Assembly (NCBI GenBank): GCA_000818945.1
Contig: KN805385.1
Coordinates: forward strand, 269,534 to 333,533
Source: Schizochytrium sp. CCTCC M209059
Lineage: Eukaryota > Sar > Bigyra > Thraustochytrida > Thraustochytriidae
Reading direction: 5' to 3'
Length of the DNA stretch: 64,000 nucleotides
Position 1 is the stretch's first letter, and every line of letters begins with the position of its first letter. Under the pieces are notes generated by a model, which was not told the origin of the DNA, did no database searches, and was given only the letters and a program-made list of their open reading frames with translations. The position numbers and the translations under genes are program-made. Positions 21,701 to 30,594 of this stretch are shown here, piece by piece.

Positions 21701-24700
21701 CAAGCTCTTCGCCTGGGACCAAGTCCGGCAAATAGATATCGACCGCACCAAGAAGATCAGAGGAAAGCACGTCCTTGTCGCGAATCTCAACTTGCAGGGT
21801 GTCGTCGACGGGCGGAAAAGTGAATCTGCCACCTCCACGCGCTGATGTCCAGTCCGGGTCGAGCGTTTTGTACACGACGGGTGTACGTCGAGAAAAGGTA
21901 CCGCACTCCACGACGCAAAACGGATCGCTTGTTCCCGTCTTGTCCGCGGCCCGGAGCCCGCGGGCTCGCAACACAACCACGCGGACTTGGAGGTCCAGAT
22001 CTCCGCTTTCACCGCCGAAAACATTTGCCACCTCGACCTGAACTTGTAGCTCTCCCGTCACTTCGATTTTTTCGTTGTCTGTGTCGAGCTCGTGCCACTC
22101 AATGTGAACCGTGTCGGGTGTGAGCTCGTCAAGATCAATCTCCACGTATCCAAGGTCATCGTTTGCGCTCGTCATGTCCCAATCCTTGACGCTGATTTTT
22201 AGCTTGTCACCGCCGGGACCAAGTTCGTCGACCAATCGATCGAGCTGGTCATCTTCGCCACCTTGATCGTCGTCAGAGAGCGCATCGCCAAGAATCGCGG
22301 CCGCCGTTCCAGCAGCTTGCCCGGAAGGCAGCACTCTCGAGCTTCTCCCATGCTTGCGCTTTTTCCGCCGCAGGCTCGCTGGATCTCTGTACATTTCAAA
22401 AATTGTGAGGGCGACGCCTCCGAGCATGAGCGGCGCAAAGGGCCCCTTGGCTGTGTAAAAGGCATCGACGAGGCTTGTTTTCCAAGTCAAAGCTTGATCT
22501 CGCCTTCGTTTTCCGAGTCGGTCATAAAACAGCTTTCGTTGCGCCTTTTGCAAAACGTCAACCATCTCTTTTGCCGCGTATCGTGTCGTGTACTCAATGC
22601 TACGAGCCTTCTTTGACGCATTCGTCACTGAAAACTTGTCAAGCTCCCGCTTGACGCGCTCGTCCTCACGATCGCGGGCTTCATACTCCTCGCAAAGTAT
22701 TTCAAAGTTCTCGCGACGCTTCTCGAATACCTGGCCGGCCTGCTTTGCGGCCTCCTTTAGCTCGTGCTCGTCGACACAAAGCGTCGCACTCGCCATCCAA
22801 ATGGGAGTTCGCGAAACGAAGAAGCTCAAAAGGGTCAGGGCGCCGACATAAGAAAATGAAACGAGACCGATGCCGATATCCAACGGGTCGATGAAGCATG
22901 TGCAGCACACACCCCAGAGGAGAAGTGCAAATTGCATTTTGAAGACGAGCTCGCCAATCTCATTCTTCTCCACCAAGTCATTGGAGATGGGATCCAACAC
23001 GTACACGGGAAAGACAAAGGTGGAAAAGTAAATGGGCGTGCTCCTCGGGACGGTCGCCAAGTGTGCGATAAGCTCAATACCAAGGCGACCGAGTTGACAC
23101 AGCAGAGACAGAGAGAGCGAAAAGAAAATGGCATCGCTACTCTGCACAATCTGTACCAAGACGGCCAACACGCAAGACACCGAGACAGCGTTGAGCGTAA
23201 CGCGAAGCAGCGACTGATATTGCCGAGGGAGAAAGAAACCGTTCGCGGCCCAAATCTCAATGAGCTGCATGGACACCCACACGAGACCGGTGAAAGCAGA
23301 CGAGAGAAATCCGGCCATTGGACTTGCAAAATTATACGCCATGACGGCACAAAAGAAAAAGTACCGAAAGCAAAGCTGCAAAGGACGACGGAGCGTTTCG
23401 CTCAATTGCCAGCTGTTATCACGCCAGATGAGCATAATTGACGTTGCGAGAAGAAGTGCTGGCCACAGAGCCAAACCAAAGAGAAGCCAGAGAGCCCCTG
23501 GGCGCGACACACTGGCCCCCAAAACGTCAATAAAGACGATGAGGCTGCCGATAACGTCGAGCGCGATCGAGATCTTCATGCAGTGAACCATGTCGGGCGA
23601 GATTTGTTGTGTCCCGTAAAACTTACGCATGGGCACCAAGGAAAAGACTAAGAGCAATGCGACAAACCAGATTGTATTGCCCCAGCGAAGACTTCCTTCT
23701 GTGCGACCAATAACCATCCCGTATAGCACGATGAGCCCGGTGAGCATGCCGATTCCTCTGAGCATCGAATAATCCATGGTAGTCAGCTTTCCGTGCCAAA
23801 GTGCTTCCACGTCGGTCATCTTTGTCGGATCCGTTTCCTCAGAGATTTGCAGCTTCTTACGCAGGGAAGCAACAACCTTGGCGCGAAGAACCTTGTATTT
23901 CGCAGCGAGGCGCGTTTTAAGAATTGCAAAACGCGAGCGCGATGTAGCAAGAAGTCTGCGCAATGATACGTGAGGACAACGCAACCGTGCGCCAAGACCT
24001 CTACGGCTCTTGGCCGATTCCTGAAGAGGTCCCAAATCGGAGCCACCGACATCTTTTGCTTCTTTTGCATCACCTTCATCAGCGAGGTCCTCTTTACCGT
24101 CTGCTCGTTGCCCCGAGACATTCTGATCCTCGAGAGCGCCGCCGTCATGCGTATCCATCTCATCCTTGCTTTCACCTTCGGTTGCACCATTCTTGTTCTT
24201 GCTAAAGCTCGCATCTTGAATCGTTGACTCGTCCTTCTTGACTTCCGGCTCGTCGTCGACGTCGTCATCGTCGAATGTTCGATCAACCTTTTGCGCGTGA
24301 TGTATGGGTTTTCGAAACGGAAGCTTTGGCATCGCGAGTGTACCGGCTTGCTTGTGTTTTGCAAGTCGTTCGTTCAGAGCCTTGAGATTGCCGCTAATGG
24401 ATTTACGAAAAGAACCCGTTCTGCCTGCCTGGTCTTCGTCATCCTCGTCATCCAAATCGGAGCCGTCCGAGTCCGAGTCGCCCAAGTCACCTAAGCCACC
24501 AAGTCTTCGAAGACGACTTTTCCTCTTTCTTTCCCGTTTTCGTGCGCGCATTTCCTCGTCGTCGTCCTCGTCGTCGCCACCGTCGTCGCCCTCTATGTCG
24601 AGGTCGTCATCTCCATCTTCTTCTTCATCGCCATCCTCGGGATCCTCACCACGGCGGCTGGCCTTTTCGAAGATACTGAAATCATTGGCGCACCATTGCA

Positions 24701-27700
24701 TGTAGACGCGCAAAGCCACGGCGGCAATCAATGGGAAAAAGATGGATGACACAAAGACAAAAGTGGACGAGGTCATGGCGTAGAACAAAAGACCCGACAT
24801 GACCACGAGTAGCTCGGCCAGTGCAACAAGCTGAATGGGTAGACTAATCCACCGGTACATGAGGTACGCGCGCGTTCGCAACAAGCCTTGATGTTGTAGC
24901 ATAAGTGCTCGCCGTGCCAGACCGAGGACAACGCTCACGATAACTACCACAAAGGCAATCACACCAAAGATCCATAGGTCCCAGGTTTGACCAAGTACTG
25001 TCAGTGATGGCATCGACTCCTGGTCCTCAAGGGCAAATACGTAGCCCAAGAGTGCAATGAGAAAGAAGAAACTCAAGGCAGCCAAGACGAATTCTGGCAT
25101 GGCGCTCACATCGTGGACACGCTTTCGCTTCGTCAGACCTTGGCCAAAGTATGCAACCGAGCCTGCGCGGTCCGAGCCGATGGTTTGCATGCGTTGGTTG
25201 ATAATCTCTTGCCCTAAAGCTGCTCCATAGATAAAGTATGCGAGTCCAATGCCAACTAGCCAGTTCTCGCCAGCGCATAAGGCGAGCGTTCCACGCCCAG
25301 CAAAGCTAAGCAGCACATAATGTCCGGTGCCCCACATACACGGTCCACGAAGAAGCGCAAAGAGAGCGGTGTCGAGAAGAACGATACAGAAAGCAAAGCC
25401 AAAGCCTTGCGCGCGGTATGCAGTGTCGCACTTAAAGAACACCACGATGGAGTATACAAAGAGAATGCTAAGTGCCACACAATACAAAGCTCGAACGAGA
25501 CGTCTACGCTTGCGTCTACCGCCTGCGAACCACCGGCGAAAGGTGTCCGTGTACGAGAACTCTTTGACAGTGTCGTCGATAGTGTACACGCCGCCAAGAA
25601 GCGAGCCAAAGGGCTTTTTGTCAGGACGAGTCTTTTCGATAGAGGTGCTCTTGTCCTTTTCAGGCTCCTCCGCTTTCTTTGCGCTGTTCAAGAGAGCCAT
25701 TTTGAGACCCATTGTTCCAAGCGCTTGGAATTTGTTCTTGACGGCGCTAAGCTTAGAGTTTTTGTCCACAACGCGCTGCAGCTGAGCGAAGGCCTGGTGC
25801 ATCTGATCATTATCCAGAAAGTATATACCAATCATGGGCACTGCATTGAGCGTGAACGCGACGCAGCTCAACCCGAAAATGGAAAAGGGAAGACCAGCAT
25901 CGATGACACGCATGTCGAAACACACGGCCAGAAATAAGAATACGTATATAGAAGCCGCGCCAAAGCCGAAAGCAACGAGACGCGCATGCGACATGCGCCA
26001 GCCACTCTGCTTCCACGTCACGAAAGCAATTATAATTGCTGCAATTCCCATGCCGACGCAGAATACGGCAAGTCCGGCGGCCATAGGAACCGCCTCCTTT
26101 GCCATAGCCAAGCTGTATGAGAAGCAGAGTGCTACAGGCGCAAGCAGGGTCACCTTGGCACCGAGCGTAAGAAAGTAGAGGTTGCGCCGAAAGTCGATGT
26201 TTGCAGGGGATCCATTCAGATACCAGTTCTTCAAGACAAGAGAAAGCAAATTTTTCGACTCGTTCTTGGCAGCGGCCTGCAAAAGTCCATTCTCGATGCG
26301 ATCGACGCGCCAGGCAATCTTATTGAAAAAGCTGCGTTGCAAAAGCACAAAAGGAAGCACAAGCAAGAGCATTTCGCGAATCAGAGGCACGATCGTGTCT
26401 ACCTCGAACTCTGTTCGATACGATGTGTCAGTCTCGCCTTGGTTGGCGGTCATGACTGCAATGACACCATACATCATCTCACTTGCGACGAGCTCCCCGG
26501 TGCTGTCGCGCATCTCATATGACGGATAGCCGAGTGCTAGAGAAGTCTCACTCGAAAGGCTTGTGGACCAGGCTCTAAAGCTTGAATCCTCGTTGCCTTT
26601 TTGCACCATGCGCACAGAGGTGTTTGTCCAGCCAGCTGCATCGTTGATCCACCCCGGAGTCGCTGCATCGCCCTCGTCATCCTCGGGAAAAAACACATAA
26701 ATGGTGCTGTCGACATTCGTTTGCAGCTTGAGGTACGTCCCACTGGCATCGAGCGCGTTGTGCGTCATATTTGTTTGGAGCAACAGCCCTCCGCTCACGT
26801 CTTGAAAGGTTGGCCAGCTTGGGTCGAGAACGAACGAGCCACTCACGTAAAGGCGGCCCCACCTTCCTGATAATGGCACGTCGGCGGCAAATTTTACGCT
26901 TGCGGTCGTCACAGAAGTGCCCGTTCCCAACTCGGAAACCTCCGTCACCTCGATTCGAAACGGCTGAATCGTCGTTTCCACAAGAAGACAGGGCGCGTCT
27001 GGGTCAGCGACATCAGCATCCCATGGCGATGTCAGACGTCCCAAGCAATTGGCGTCGCTGGTGAGAGGAAGCCATACTCTTTCAACGCATGCGGCACGGT
27101 CACAGACATTGTTTGGGCCCGCAAAGCAGGCACAGTTGGGAACACGAAAGTTCACTTCATGTAGGAGGTCGTCTGCAAGCTCAAGACCCGCGTCATCATC
27201 ATATACGCGAATCGTCATGTTTTCTCCTGAGAACTGAGCGCCAAACTCGAGAGCATCGCCCTCATTCGGCCAAACGGGTGTGAGCGATTCTTCGACGACT
27301 GAAGATTGCCTTACGACGTCGCCAATGGTGATCTCAACAAATGGATCGCTCACGCCCGCAAAGGGCCCCCATCCGTCCTCGTCTGTGAGACCAGTAGCAG
27401 CGATAATTGCAACAGTCAAGTTGCCGCCATTATCCTGGCCTTGCGAGCTACTGCATTCTGCCTCGACATCGCAACTTAGCATATTGCGCGTACCTGCACG
27501 CTCAGTCACGTCTTCATCGTCTTTGGAAAGAAGAACAGCCACAATCACAATGACCAATCCAAGGAAAACGAGCCATGCAGCTTTTGCTTTTGGTTTTCCG
27601 CACGTATGTCGCAAGCGCTCGTACTTTTGTCGCATCTTGGAAGGCGCACGAGCCGCCTCGACCTTTTTGGGCTCTGCGCTCGCCATGACTTCTACTGCAC

Positions 27701-28097
27701 TCGCGTCAGGCTCCCCATTTGCAACAGGCTCGGCGTTTGCAACAGATTCTGCGTTTGCAGCAGGCTCCACGTTTGCAGCAGGCTCCGCATTTGCAATAGG
27801 CTCCACCTTAACAGCAGGCTCCGCATTTGCGATAGGCTCCACATTTGCAGCATGCTTCACATCTGCAGCAGGCTCCGCATTTACAGCAGGCTCTGGTGTG
27901 CTCGACAAAGGTTTCGTTGTGCGCGCTATTGGGTCTGTAGTGCTCGCCGTACGCTCGGTCGCGTTCAACATAGGTTCGGATGCGCTCGCCATAGACTCTG
28001 TTGTGCTCGCTTTAGCCTTCGTCGCGCTCGCGATTGGGTCTGTTGCGCTCGCCATAGTCTCTGTCGCGCTCCCTACAGGCTCCTCTGAGCTTGCCAT
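18750..28097 (-). CDS. Giant DEK1-like transmembrane calpain (catalytically dead) with C2 and WW domains
   Basis: A single 3115-residue frame. In order: a low-complexity head of short A/E/P/N and S/A/T repeats (1-170); a first TM (about 197-215); a C2-like domain (about 240-340); roughly a dozen TM helices (about 570-1140); a long acidic cytosolic loop (about 1150-1420); a second set of about ten TMs to about 1780; C2 modules at about 1960-2230 (SDPFCVVEC and SDPFCVAKC repeats); a calpain protease-like domain (about 2490-2770); a calpain C2-like beta-sandwich; and a WW domain at 3086-3115 (YYWNRETGESRW). TM bundle, loop, calpain and C2L is the architecture of plant DEK1 and protist TM-calpains. 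The calpain core is clear (GWFLSAVAIL, FEEMWVSLLEKAYAKSFG, KLLQLRNP, WMSFDDF). However, the catalytic Cys is Gly2514 and the His is Ala2688; only Asn2708 remains. It is therefore predicted to be a pseudoprotease, perhaps a membrane scaffold or mechanosensor. The family is firm; the role is inference. Confidence 0.85.
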   Translation of the reverse strand: MASSEEPVGSATETMASATDPIASATKAKASTTESMASASEPMLNATERTASTTDPIARTTKPLSSTPEPAVNAEPAADVKHAANVEPIANAEPAVKVEPIANAEPAANVEPAANAESVANAEPVANGEPDASAVEVMASAEPKKVEAARAPSKMRQKYERLRHTCGKPKAKAAWLVFLGLVIVIVAVLLSKDDEDVTERAGTRNMLSCDVEAECSSSQGQDNGGNLTVAIIAATGLTDEDGWGPFAGVSDPFVEITIGDVVRQSSVVEESLTPVWPNEGDALEFGAQFSGENMTIRVYDDDAGLELADDLLHEVNFRVPNCACFAGPNNVCDRAACVERVWLPLTSDANCLGRLTSPWDADVADPDAPCLLVETTIQPFRIEVTEVSELGTGTSVTTASVKFAADVPLSGRWGRLYVSGSFVLDPSWPTFQDVSGGLLLQTNMTHNALDASGTYLKLQTNVDSTIYVFFPEDDEGDAATPGWINDAAGWTNTSVRMVQKGNEDSSFRAWSTSLSSETSLALGYPSYEMRDSTGELVASEMMYGVIAVMTANQGETDTSYRTEFEVDTIVPLIREMLLLVLPFVLLQRSFFNKIAWRVDRIENGLLQAAAKNESKNLLSLVLKNWYLNGSPANIDFRRNLYFLTLGAKVTLLAPVALCFSYSLAMAKEAVPMAAGLAVFCVGMGIAAIIIAFVTWKQSGWRMSHARLVAFGFGAASIYVFLFLAVCFDMRVIDAGLPFSIFGLSCVAFTLNAVPMIGIYFLDNDQMHQAFAQLQRVVDKNSKLSAVKNKFQALGTMGLKMALLNSAKKAEEPEKDKSTSIEKTRPDKKPFGSLLGGVYTIDDTVKEFSYTDTFRRWFAGGRRKRRRLVRALYCVALSILFVYSIVVFFKCDTAYRAQGFGFAFCIVLLDTALFALLRGPCMWGTGHYVLLSFAGRGTLALCAGENWLVGIGLAYFIYGAALGQEIINQRMQTIGSDRAGSVAYFGQGLTKRKRVHDVSAMPEFVLAALSFFFLIALLGYVFALEDQESMPSLTVLGQTWDLWIFGVIAFVVVIVSVVLGLARRALMLQHQGLLRTRAYLMYRWISLPIQLVALAELLVVMSGLLFYAMTSSTFVFVSSIFFPLIAAVALRVYMQWCANDFSIFEKASRRGEDPEDGDEEEDGDDDLDIEGDDGGDDEDDDEEMRARKRERKRKSRLRRLGGLGDLGDSDSDGSDLDDEDDEDQAGRTGSFRKSISGNLKALNERLAKHKQAGTLAMPKLPFRKPIHHAQKVDRTFDDDDVDDEPEVKKDESTIQDASFSKNKNGATEGESKDEMDTHDGGALEDQNVSGQRADGKEDLADEGDAKEAKDVGGSDLGPLQESAKSRRGLGARLRCPHVSLRRLLATSRSRFAILKTRLAAKYKVLRAKVVASLRKKLQISEETDPTKMTDVEALWHGKLTTMDYSMLRGIGMLTGLIVLYGMVIGRTEGSLRWGNTIWFVALLLVFSLVPMRKFYGTQQISPDMVHCMKISIALDVIGSLIVFIDVLGASVSRPGALWLLFGLALWPALLLATSIMLIWRDNSWQLSETLRRPLQLCFRYFFFCAVMAYNFASPMAGFLSSAFTGLVWVSMQLIEIWAANGFFLPRQYQSLLRVTLNAVSVSCVLAVLVQIVQSSDAIFFSLSLSLLCQLGRLGIELIAHLATVPRSTPIYFSTFVFPVYVLDPISNDLVEKNEIGELVFKMQFALLLWGVCCTCFIDPLDIGIGLVSFSYVGALTLLSFFVSRTPIWMASATLCVDEHELKEAAKQAGQVFEKRRENFEILCEEYEARDREDERVKRELDKFSVTNASKKARSIEYTTRYAAKEMVDVLQKAQRKLFYDRLGKRRRDQALTWKTSLVDAFYTAKGPFAPLMLGGVALTIFEMYRDPASLRRKKRKHGRSSRVLPSGQAAGTAAAILGDALSDDDQGGEDDQLDRLVDELGPGGDKLKISVKDWDMTSANDDLGYVEIDLDELTPDTVHIEWHELDTDNEKIEVTGELQVQVEVANVFGGESGDLDLQVRVVVLRARGLRAADKTGTSDPFCVVECGTFSRRTPVVYKTLDPDWTSARGGGRFTFPPVDDTLQVEIRDKDVLSSDLLGAVDIYLPDLVPGEELVDTFALEGGFGKKRATGHVKLALLLSAQVNEYGLKASKASLQVTVVSAKDLRAADRGGTSDPFCVAKCGLDAFSTSVVKKSLAPRWIESYTFNPDPEAAAAAEAAAAAAAEAEEAAFEQVEMLDSWKLYLQLPKLDVALAREYYEETRANALMQMLIVVASEGRKSKEAILFQRFLREYRFKLLANKIEPPRKIFKSKSWATVDVKLVALWLLRLSKEQRERFYALKKVFAKEVAAAEGVRMEEDRQLASHSEQLDAWAAQYDLATGRRQLENFYQRRVAREANGNNADESDEPEIVVNAREMLGEIESGKNTKPVKLEGMAEALNMFDDPEFPAGATSVAGIANEAYLAGWSRARAINPSVEVFSGGTDPDDVAQGILHNGWFLSAVAILAASGAVGDEEVDPLIDNLFITKARNDVGAYALRLYKNSQWQLILVDDQFPMLAPHYKTERNAGVAASHSLKFEEMWVSLLEKAYAKSFGTYTMLENGYVHQALKTLTGYDAEEIFLLEATQGPARTRLWEKLQRYSRNGFLMGCGTIANNAANAEMMDSGLVFGAIYAIYQVRRVDGHKLLQLRNPPGAQSEWKGDWGDQSPLWTTRLKHKLGWTDDEDDGTFWMSFDDFCLTFRSLYVCHYYDPRIWRSVTLQGSWSGRTAAGLPTKHNTEALVHRNPQWIIDVQRPVDIHIKIAQIDADGQMVAQPHPFAGLLIQSPARRARHVRYIRSLSRQSLVAWTGHPERVHEKHIHATLQPGLYVLLVATYEANQEGPFVVHIDSAFPVGVAQLYPRADGALGVEQLKALPQLVSTKTAPPKDVGVESKRASLKQKIGAKAERTAAWAKTKVEAAEVKVESAMVRVDAKLQQWFGMNLETLLPPRRDSLDSNELLQARSEVDDPVESMDELDAIQDAMLDPRTNSVEHVLREEESLSAPQTTAVSAHGANAAADVGSTINEPEALASVWVEAVDPETSKTYYWNRETGESRWDKP
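27700..28090 (-). repeat. Short-period coding repeats at the N-terminus of the calpain gene
   Basis: Units of about 18-24 bp encode variants of AEPxAN/VEPxAN (about 27700-27890) and MASATDP-like hexapeptides (about 27900-28090). Copies have diverged but remain in frame. Confidence 0.8.
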
Positions 28098-28778
28098 GGT
28101 TCGCGAGGCGCTTGCGCCGGAGCACGTGCGCCACGGCCAGGGCCGTCAACCCTCTCGACGCGACTTTGCTCTTCTTGAACGTGGGAGCCCGGCACCCTTG
28201 TTCACGTCCCTCGCTCCTGAACAGACAATTCAGACCCATTATATAGCGTGGCAACACGCATGCAGATAGACAGAGACGCCAGGGCCAGCCAGCACTTCAC
28301 TTTGTACGACTGCCAACAATACTAAAGCCAATCAACGGTCATAACAAAGAGAACATCACAAAAGAACGAAACGGGGACCCCCGTCTGCGGCCCTGCGTGG
28401 GTACACACCGTTTTGCTTCATTTCTTTTTTTCCGCAAATTCTCGCAAGCCTCTTCATGTTGATCTCGCAGGCAACTACGAGATCGGTCACGCAGGAGAAT
28501 TGCCCGGGCGGCACCGCCCCCAAGACCACCCTGCCCTCCCCTTCGCCTCTGCCCCGTGCCACATCGCTGCGAACTCGCTTGAGCGCTCGGCGACAAGGTG
28601 GCAGAGTTTGCAGTGTCGGCGCTCCTCTGAGAGCGGCACGGCGCGGACCTCAACTCTTGCCATCTACTACAAGCAGCAAAGGACAGATAGGCAGTCGGAG
28701 CTGACGAACAAACGCAGACCGGAAAGCAAGCGGCGGACAAGCACGAGCGCGAGAAGTGCGCAAGCGCGACAAGGAAAG
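28098..28778. other. Divergent promoter region, calpain gene and orphan gene
   Basis: 680 bp between start codons. A TATATAA-like word on the minus strand at about 28238-28244, about 140 bp upstream of the calpain ATG, is a possible TATA element. The right part is GC-rich and open in the frame of the next gene, but the ATG at 28779 looks like the true start. Confidence 0.45.
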
Positions 28779-29546
28779 ATGGGGGCGGCAGCGTCTGCGC
28801 AGGTCGGTCCTAAGCCGACCGAGACACAGGAAAAGCAAGCATCCACGAGCGGAAGCGGCAAGGGTAGCACAGATTCGGCACTTCGCAAGTCCATGCGCGG
28901 ACGCGTATCCGTCATGGGCAAAATTGCAATGCCTCAGGTGAAGCGAGCGGGTACAGGCGAAAGGAACTTTCTTGGCGTAGCGCTGCAGTTCGATAACAAA
29001 AAGGAAGTCGCGCCAGCAGGATGTCTCAAGTGCACGTGCGAGAGGCAATATAATCTTGCTGCACTCGAAACCTCGAACGAATTGTTTGTGATCGAGTACA
29101 TCCAGGAGGAACAGAAAAAGGTTGCCACATATTTTACGAATTCCAAGCAATCAGGCATGACTGCGCGCGGCGCAAAATTTATGGGCCCATGGTTCCATGC
29201 CGACCTTGAAACAGAAATTCCGCTGACCATTCGTCACCTTTCCCCGCCTCATGAGGGTGCAAAGTGGGTCGAAGCCTGGCACGTGACGCGCTATGTTGGC
29301 TACCTGGACCCTTACACAAGGCAAAAGTCCCGCTTTCGCCTCTGGAGGCGCGTTGGGCGATTTAGTGATGAACATATCGAGAAGGCTACCGCTGCCGCTG
29401 CCGCTGCCGCTGCCGCTGCCGCTGCCGCTGGAGCAACCACAGCGCCAACTGAAACTGACGCAACTGAAGAAGACGATTCTGCAAAGCCAGCAGAGGCTGA
29501 AGCAGGACCTATCGCACCAGAAGCAGACGACCGTGTTGAGATTTGA
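28779..29546 (+). CDS. Orphan protein with N-myristoylation-type start
   Basis: I do not recognise a family. The 255-residue product begins MGAAASAQ, with Gly2 and Ser6 fitting N-myristoyltransferase substrates, so membrane attachment is plausible. A Ser/Gly/Lys-rich leader (to about 55) is followed by a compact, probably folded core at about 60-205. That core contains a CLKCTCERQYNL cysteine cluster, LFVIEYIQEEQKKVATYF, KFMGPWFHADLETEIPL, and W/R-rich segments such as WVEAWHVTRYVGYLDPY and RFRLWRRVGRF. The tail is a pure poly-alanine run from alternating GCT/GCC codons (about 29389-29431) and an acidic E/A/P end. The frame remains open upstream of 28779, but the ATG there gives the myristoylation signal and follows a non-conserved GC-rich leader. 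It is transcribed away from the giant calpain gene. Confidence 0.65.
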   Translation: MGAAASAQVGPKPTETQEKQASTSGSGKGSTDSALRKSMRGRVSVMGKIAMPQVKRAGTGERNFLGVALQFDNKKEVAPAGCLKCTCERQYNLAALETSNELFVIEYIQEEQKKVATYFTNSKQSGMTARGAKFMGPWFHADLETEIPLTIRHLSPPHEGAKWVEAWHVTRYVGYLDPYTRQKSRFRLWRRVGRFSDEHIEKATAAAAAAAAAAAAAGATTAPTETDATEEDDSAKPAEAEAGPIAPEADDRVEI

Positions 29547-30594
29547 AGAAAAAGAGTTTCGACGACGACGCGCCAATGGCGCATCTTCGAATCATGTATA
29601 TTGGATCTGCTATAATGTATGATTGATCGTTTGCGTCGCACACAAGTCGACTTAAGCCAAGCTATAGGTTACTGCAGGTGCGTTGTGTTTTGACGGGGCA
29701 CTGGACGCACCAAGAAAAGCCGTCCAGCTCTTCATCCTCAGCTTGAACCATTTGGCAACGAAAGCATCGCTTGGGGCTTTCGTTTTCATTCTTTTTAGAA
29801 CGTACGAGCTCGTTTCTATTTTGGCTGTTATTTTCGTTCATGCCACCACTTTCATCAGTCCCTCAGTCTGCATTGAAATGAGCACTTCGCTTCGTATAAG
29901 GGATTTCGATAGTCTTCAAGTTGTCTACCTCTACTTCCCGCTAACAAGTTTGCGACGCCATTGAGGAAGTTACTTTGGTTCCTGCCATTTCCGTACATTA
30001 CTTCAACACGGGCGAACAGCGTTTGCGTTTCGCTTCCAGGTTGCAGGGCCTCCCTCCCGCCCGGTCGTTTGTTTCTCTGGCTTTTTTCTTGCACATGCTT
30101 GAAGCTTCGAAACTTTGAGACGACGACGGTGCCACATCGACGGCTTCACCTGCACAGATCCGGACGACTGCGACGATGGAGGAACGAGTGAGCTATATAC
30201 CATTATCAGAGCAGTAAATTCCAGCGAAAGCGGGCCGAGCTGGCCAAGGCATGAGTTGCATTCATGCAGTCGACATAAACCAGTGGTAGTACTATTAGCA
30301 TGCCACGCGAGGGTGTCCAAAAATGTCCATCCTAAAAATGCCCCATGTCGTTGCTGTTGATCACCGTGCATCGTGGATTCTTGAGCCTGAGCCTGAGGAT
30401 GATCTTCGGGAACGTACACGCAGATCCAGATCAACAAGCAGCTCGCGGCGGCGCCGTACGAGCGGACGGTCGAGCGGCAAGAGTCGCAAGCAGACTCGCT
30501 AGCTAGCTAGCTGGCAAGACGCAGCGTAGGCACCGAGACTGAAGAGGTGCGCGGCGTGCGTCTCACGCGAACGGTAAGGCCAAGAGTGTGAAAC
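29547..30594. other. Intergenic region between two plus-strand genes
   Basis: About 1.05 kb of mixed composition. A CTAG-type tetranucleotide run lies at about 30498-30515 just upstream of the RCC1 gene, and there is a CTATATA word near 30194. No convincing gene on either strand. Confidence 0.6.
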
